Positions 41,681 to 45,095 of a DNA stretch of 45,095 nucleotides are shown one piece after another (the stretch's first letter is position 1; every line of letters starts with the position of its first letter). Made by a program: the position numbers and the translations under genes. The stretch lies in the NCBI GenBank assembly GCA_964414425.1, contig CAYPWL010000029.1, positions 1 to 45,095 on the forward strand, read 5' to 3'. Below the pieces are notes generated by a model that did not search any database, had not been told where the DNA came from, and was given only the letters and a program-made list of their open reading frames with translations. This DNA comes from GYS-P2D sp964414425 (GTDB lineage: Bacteria > Bacteroidota > Bacteroidia > Chitinophagales > Saprospiraceae).

Positions 41681-42241
41681 ATGGATAAGAAAAAGAAAGT
41701 TGTTAAACCAATCGAAGAGACTAAAAAAGATTCAAAGCTGAAAAGTGAGTTGATGTCTCGACTGCCTATTATTAAGTTCATCGGAGGCTTCTTTGTTTTT
41801 ACAATTATATTTTATCTGCTCACTAATGCTGACTGGTTTGATGCGGTACGTAGCCCATTAATAAGTGTGTACACCACCCTTTCGAGTATTATATTGAGCA
41901 TTTTTGGATTTGATATGCAGTCTAATGGTTCGATATTATCCAACGGCAAATTTTCTGTAGATGTACAAGAAGGCTGTGACGCCGTGGTCCCGACCATACT
42001 GTTTATAACCGCTGTATTGGTTTTTCCTACTTCTTGGAAACACAAAGGAAAGGGGCTTTTATTTGGCGTACCGAGCTTGTTTGCGATAAATTTATTTAGG
42101 ATAGTATCCTTATTTTTAACGGGTCTCTACATCCCATCTTTATTTGATTTTATGCATGTAGAGTTTTGGCAGGCTCTATTTATTTTGGCAACAGTTTTGA
42201 TTTTCATCAGCTGGTTGCGCAAAACAAATATGGCAACATGA
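41681..42241 (+). CDS. xrtH: exosortase, XrtH-like (IPTL-CTERM-specific)
   Basis: 186 residues from the ATG at 41681 (the frame is open from a TTG at 41633, but that adds an untypical leader). Four or more helices carry the exosortase/archaeosortase catalytic set: Cys99 in EGCDAVVPTILF, Arg140 in INLFRIVSLFLTG, and His159 in DFMHVEFWQALF. These proteases/transpeptidases act on C-terminal sorting signals at the inner membrane. Short single-domain form plus two IPTL-CTERM genes within 4 kb points to exosortase H. The Cys context here is CDA rather than the more usual CNG. The stop overlaps the next ATG by four bases. Confidence 0.85.
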   Translation: MDKKKKVVKPIEETKKDSKLKSELMSRLPIIKFIGGFFVFTIIFYLLTNADWFDAVRSPLISVYTTLSSIILSIFGFDMQSNGSILSNGKFSVDVQEGCDAVVPTILFITAVLVFPTSWKHKGKGLLFGVPSLFAINLFRIVSLFLTGLYIPSLFDFMHVEFWQALFILATVLIFISWLRKTNMAT

Positions 42242-42852
42242 AACTGACCAATCCGGTTAAATTCCTAATTTTCTTTTGCTTGAGCTACTTTGTGATTATT
42301 GGATTGCATGAGATCAAGGCGGTCAGAGCAGCGCACAATAATTTCTTCATAGCAACTGAGCAGGTCGTATTCAATATGTTTAACCCCAATATCAGAATTG
42401 ACCTCAAACAATATGAAGAAACGCCAGGAGTGCCTTATTATCCAGATTCTTATGATCACGCCTTTGTGATTTACGACAAGAAAAAGTATAACAACACGCC
42501 CAATAAACGCAGAGCCCAAGCCACATCTATGCTTAATGCCAGCTTGGATAATTCCTCGATCGGGCCAGTTGTACTATTTCTCGCCTTATTAATTGCTACA
42601 CCAGTGTTATGGTGGCGAAAAATCATTTATGCGATCATAGGAATCATCTTGATCTACATTCTGATCGCTTTGAAGTATTCTTATATGTTTTCGACTAATA
42701 TCAGCACCATTCCATCAACGGGTATATGGGGGTTCTTATCTGAAACATTTGGGGATGCTTTCAGGAGTCACGAGTTTTTGCTGCTCAATGTTGCCTTAAT
42801 ATGGGCGATAGTATCCATTAGAGCCAAAGAGCTCAAATGGTTTTTATCTTAG
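42238..42852 (+). CDS. exosortase-associated membrane protein
   Basis: 204 residues from the ATG at 42238, overlapping the exosortase stop (ATGA). One N-terminal helix (FLIFFCLSYFVIIGLHEI), a polar domain of about 90 residues (FNPNIRIDLKQYEETPGVPY; AFVIYDKKKYNN), then three helices (GPVVLFLALLIATPVLWW; IYAIIGIILIYILIALKYSY; LLLNVALIWAIVSI). Exosortase H genes are often followed by a membrane protein of this kind, and I believe a named family exists. A role in sorting or in handling the lipid/polymer acceptor is inferred from coupling alone. Its stop overlaps the convergent gene by four bases. Confidence 0.7.
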   Translation: MKLTNPVKFLIFFCLSYFVIIGLHEIKAVRAAHNNFFIATEQVVFNMFNPNIRIDLKQYEETPGVPYYPDSYDHAFVIYDKKKYNNTPNKRRAQATSMLNASLDNSSIGPVVLFLALLIATPVLWWRKIIYAIIGIILIYILIALKYSYMFSTNISTIPSTGIWGFLSETFGDAFRSHEFLLLNVALIWAIVSIRAKELKWFLS

Positions 42853-45095
42853 TTATCACATCCATCTAATTGCACTTCCAAGGTAGAGCCACGTGACACT
42901 TCAAAGTTGCTTTTCATGGTCGTTCCATTCTTAGCGTTGATAATTACTCCTGAATTGTTCCTGATGTGAATATCGGCTTCAGCATTCATATCTGATTGAT
43001 ATTCTACCGACGCTCCATCTACCCTATCATCTGTAGGAGAAATAAGAACAATAGGCTCATTACAATCTTCATTATTTGATGGCTCTTCTACTTTTGGACA
43101 ATCCGCAGTAGAATCTGTCAGCACTCTAACAATGTTACTTTCGCCAAAATCACAGCAGCTGATATCTCGTGAGCACCTAACAAAATAAGTATTCTCCGTA
43201 ATTTCATTATGTTGATAAGATGCATCGTTAGCCCCATCGATTACAAACCATATTCTACCAAGATTGAGTGGATTAGGGATAAACGGCACTCCCGGACTTT
43301 GCTCTTGAGTACTTACAAGCCACATATATTCTACATAGCCACAACTGCCACTAACAGGGTTGATTTCTTCAATAGAAGGCGGTGTACAACCAGCAGGAAT
43401 CATTAACGTAGAACCTTCTTCAAAACCGATTCTACCAAAATCCTCTAATGAATTACAGCTTGTGAAAGAAATTGTTAGTTCCTGACTGAAAATACTTTCA
43501 TTTCCACAGTCATCTGTGATCGTATAGGTTCTAATCACCTCACGATCTGTCATAAATAGAGAACCTGAACTACATTCTGCTGGTACAACTTCATCAGAAA
43601 AAGTCAAACTTAATTGGTCATCAGCTGAACAACTATCGGTTATATCCACACTCGCTATAGACTCTAATTCTTCTATAGATTCAGCCCCGTTTGCAATACA
43701 GTTTCCATTTAGATCGGCGTCAATAAACAAGTCCTGAAGAGGTCTATCGGAAACCGGTCCATCAGTATTCGCAATAATTTCAAAAATTCTGCTTGCGGAC
43801 ATACCAGGTACTACATTTCCAAGATCATCAACTACTTCATATTCGACTTGAACGCTTGAACCACAGAGCTCTGTTAATTCAGGGAGAGATATAAAGCCCC
43901 CCGAATATCCGCATCCGCCTCCAGAGAATTGAGCAATCCAATCATCATAAGAGTCCAAGATCTCACCTTCTGATAAACAAGCACTTACTTCTATATTATC
44001 CGGGACTATAAAAGGAGAAAGCACGCAGATCACGATTGGATCATTCGTAAAATCTCCATCATTTTCACTAATTCCATCATTGTTCTCGGATGTCACATCT
44101 CCACTGTCACTGATATCTGATGCAACTAACCCTCCTAATGAAGCCGGAGTAGAGGCATTGACAGTGGCACTATTGATGACAAATCCATTATTAGCATCCA
44201 TCTCAGTGATCTGATAAGACGCACTGAATGACATTGAATCTCTTAGACCCGGTTGGAGCTCAGTAAGCGATCCTTGAACTGCTACGATTAAATCATCTAT
44301 ATCAAAATTAGATAATGTAACATTGCCAGTATTGATAATCTCAAATTGATAAATGATCTCATCATCTATATCAATAACTCCATTTCCGTTATTGTCTAAC
44401 GTTGATCCGATTGTTTTTATTAATTCTACAGTTGGGACCTGATTTATTGCAGTAAATGTTTTGTCTGATGCGGTGCCCAGTTCATCTGCGATATTTCCAC
44501 TATCAGATGTATCAATGGTCATAATTCCATCACTGGTCATCGCCTGAATAATTGCACTATTACAAACTACACCATTATTTATATCGTCTTGAGTAAGTAT
44601 GGCCCATCCATCACACGACACTCCACTACCGGGCATGATTGAATCAATCGAACAACTAATGAAGTCAATATTAGCATCAATCAAATCTAAGTTAAACAAG
44701 GTAGTATTACCTGTATTAGTAATTTCGAAATCATAAAAGATGGTATCTCCAGCAAATGGAACAGGAGGAGTCAACACACTCGACTTAATCAATTCTATAG
44801 CCGGTTGTTTGACTATGTATGTAACAACCTGCAATTCTTCTGTTGTATTACCTGAACAGTCCATTGCAATCCATTGATTGATTATTCTCTGGGTATCCAG
44901 ATCCATATCTGTATTTATCTGAGTGTAAACTATGGTTGTTTCTCCGCCACAATTGTCCACCACAGTTATACCCGGATCATCTGTAGGGATATCAGCCTCA
45001 CATAAAACTGTTATATTTTCTGGAACGCCTAAAATCTCTGGCGCTATTTCATCATTTACCGTAATCGTCTGACTAACGGCTGATGTGTTATCACA
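42849..45095 (-). CDS. large adhesin-like surface protein, 5-prime end beyond the window
   Basis: At least 748 residues, open to the right edge (the GTG at 44963 is not the true start because the frame continues, e.g. ITVNDEIAPEILGVPENITV). It holds HYR-like repeats (VDNCGGETTIVY), DUF11/DUF7507-like repeats (FEITNTGNTTLFNLDLIDAN; FEIINTGNVTLSNFDIDDLI), cysteine-rich domains and a C-terminal segment (IIINAKNGTTMKSNFEVSRG, ending LDGCDN) that resembles the 3-coathanger-like tail of the two proteases. Likely a very large secreted surface protein. No IPTL signal or classic T9SS tail is visible. It converges on the exosortase-associated gene. Confidence 0.8.
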   Translation of the reverse strand, partial: CDNTSAVSQTITVNDEIAPEILGVPENITVLCEADIPTDDPGITVVDNCGGETTIVYTQINTDMDLDTQRIINQWIAMDCSGNTTEELQVVTYIVKQPAIELIKSSVLTPPVPFAGDTIFYDFEITNTGNTTLFNLDLIDANIDFISCSIDSIMPGSGVSCDGWAILTQDDINNGVVCNSAIIQAMTSDGIMTIDTSDSGNIADELGTASDKTFTAINQVPTVELIKTIGSTLDNNGNGVIDIDDEIIYQFEIINTGNVTLSNFDIDDLIVAVQGSLTELQPGLRDSMSFSASYQITEMDANNGFVINSATVNASTPASLGGLVASDISDSGDVTSENNDGISENDGDFTNDPIVICVLSPFIVPDNIEVSACLSEGEILDSYDDWIAQFSGGGCGYSGGFISLPELTELCGSSVQVEYEVVDDLGNVVPGMSASRIFEIIANTDGPVSDRPLQDLFIDADLNGNCIANGAESIEELESIASVDITDSCSADDQLSLTFSDEVVPAECSSGSLFMTDREVIRTYTITDDCGNESIFSQELTISFTSCNSLEDFGRIGFEEGSTLMIPAGCTPPSIEEINPVSGSCGYVEYMWLVSTQEQSPGVPFIPNPLNLGRIWFVIDGANDASYQHNEITENTYFVRCSRDISCCDFGESNIVRVLTDSTADCPKVEEPSNNEDCNEPIVLISPTDDRVDGASVEYQSDMNAEADIHIRNNSGVIINAKNGTTMKSNFEVSRGSTLEVQLDGCDN

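Overview
The window looks like a chromosomal stretch of a Bacteroidota bacterium, most likely of the Saprospiria/Lewinella type. This is inferred from gene content: DUF5916, DUF4159, DUF4199 and DUF4293 proteins, Bat-type proteins, an OstA-like protein, a BNR/VPS10-like secreted protein, and ExbB/ExbD genes. It is supported by several Bacteroidota-style promoters (-7 box TAnnTTTG) and an A/T-rich composition. I ran no database search, so family names rest on motifs and overall sequence character.

Layout. 1-5600: an XRE regulator with a palindromic operator, a DUF5916 barrel protein, small genes (DUF3467, a 47-aa membrane peptide, a PspC-like protein), a three-copy 70-bp structured repeat, and an rsmE-DUF4159 pair. 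5700-9600: rseP, hscB, a NUMOD4/HNH-like protein, a lipoprotein, tRNA-Leu(CAA) and a nucleoside-kinase-like gene. 9650-11890: a small accessory island of broken immunity-like genes (an in-frame amber stop in one, a poly-A frameshift in another, and a fragment upstream), bracketed by a degenerate direct repeat. 12100-25300: a lipoprotein, a 1062-aa BNR-repeat protein, BatA-like, a dihydroorotase-like protein without its metal ligands, DUF4199, a GT2 glycosyltransferase, a lipoprotein, queE and a large nuclease-helicase. 25450-36080: a DUF937/29-aa-repeat/OmpA protein, a retropepsin-PDZ protein, rplU-rpmA (L27 carries an extra helix-hairpin-helix domain), the minus-strand chain DAO oxidase/OstA-like/BatE, DUF4293, and an ExbB-membrane protein-ExbD-ExbD operon.

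36597-45095 is the most interesting region. It contains an exosortase (Cys99/Arg140/His159; best fit XrtH) overlapped by a membrane partner gene, two paralogous small secreted proteins ending in IPTLGEWG plus a transmembrane helix (IPTL-CTERM, the expected XrtH substrates), two paralogous metzincin proteases, and the end of a very large cysteine-rich adhesin-like protein. The proteases and the adhesin share a C-terminal element resembling the Bacteroidota 3-coathanger stack domain. Protease and IPTL genes alternate on opposite strands as a duplicated pair, and both IPTL genes carry the same ~65-bp promoter/leader. I read this as a compact sorting-enzyme/substrate/protease locus; the functional link to the proteases and adhesin is inference from position.
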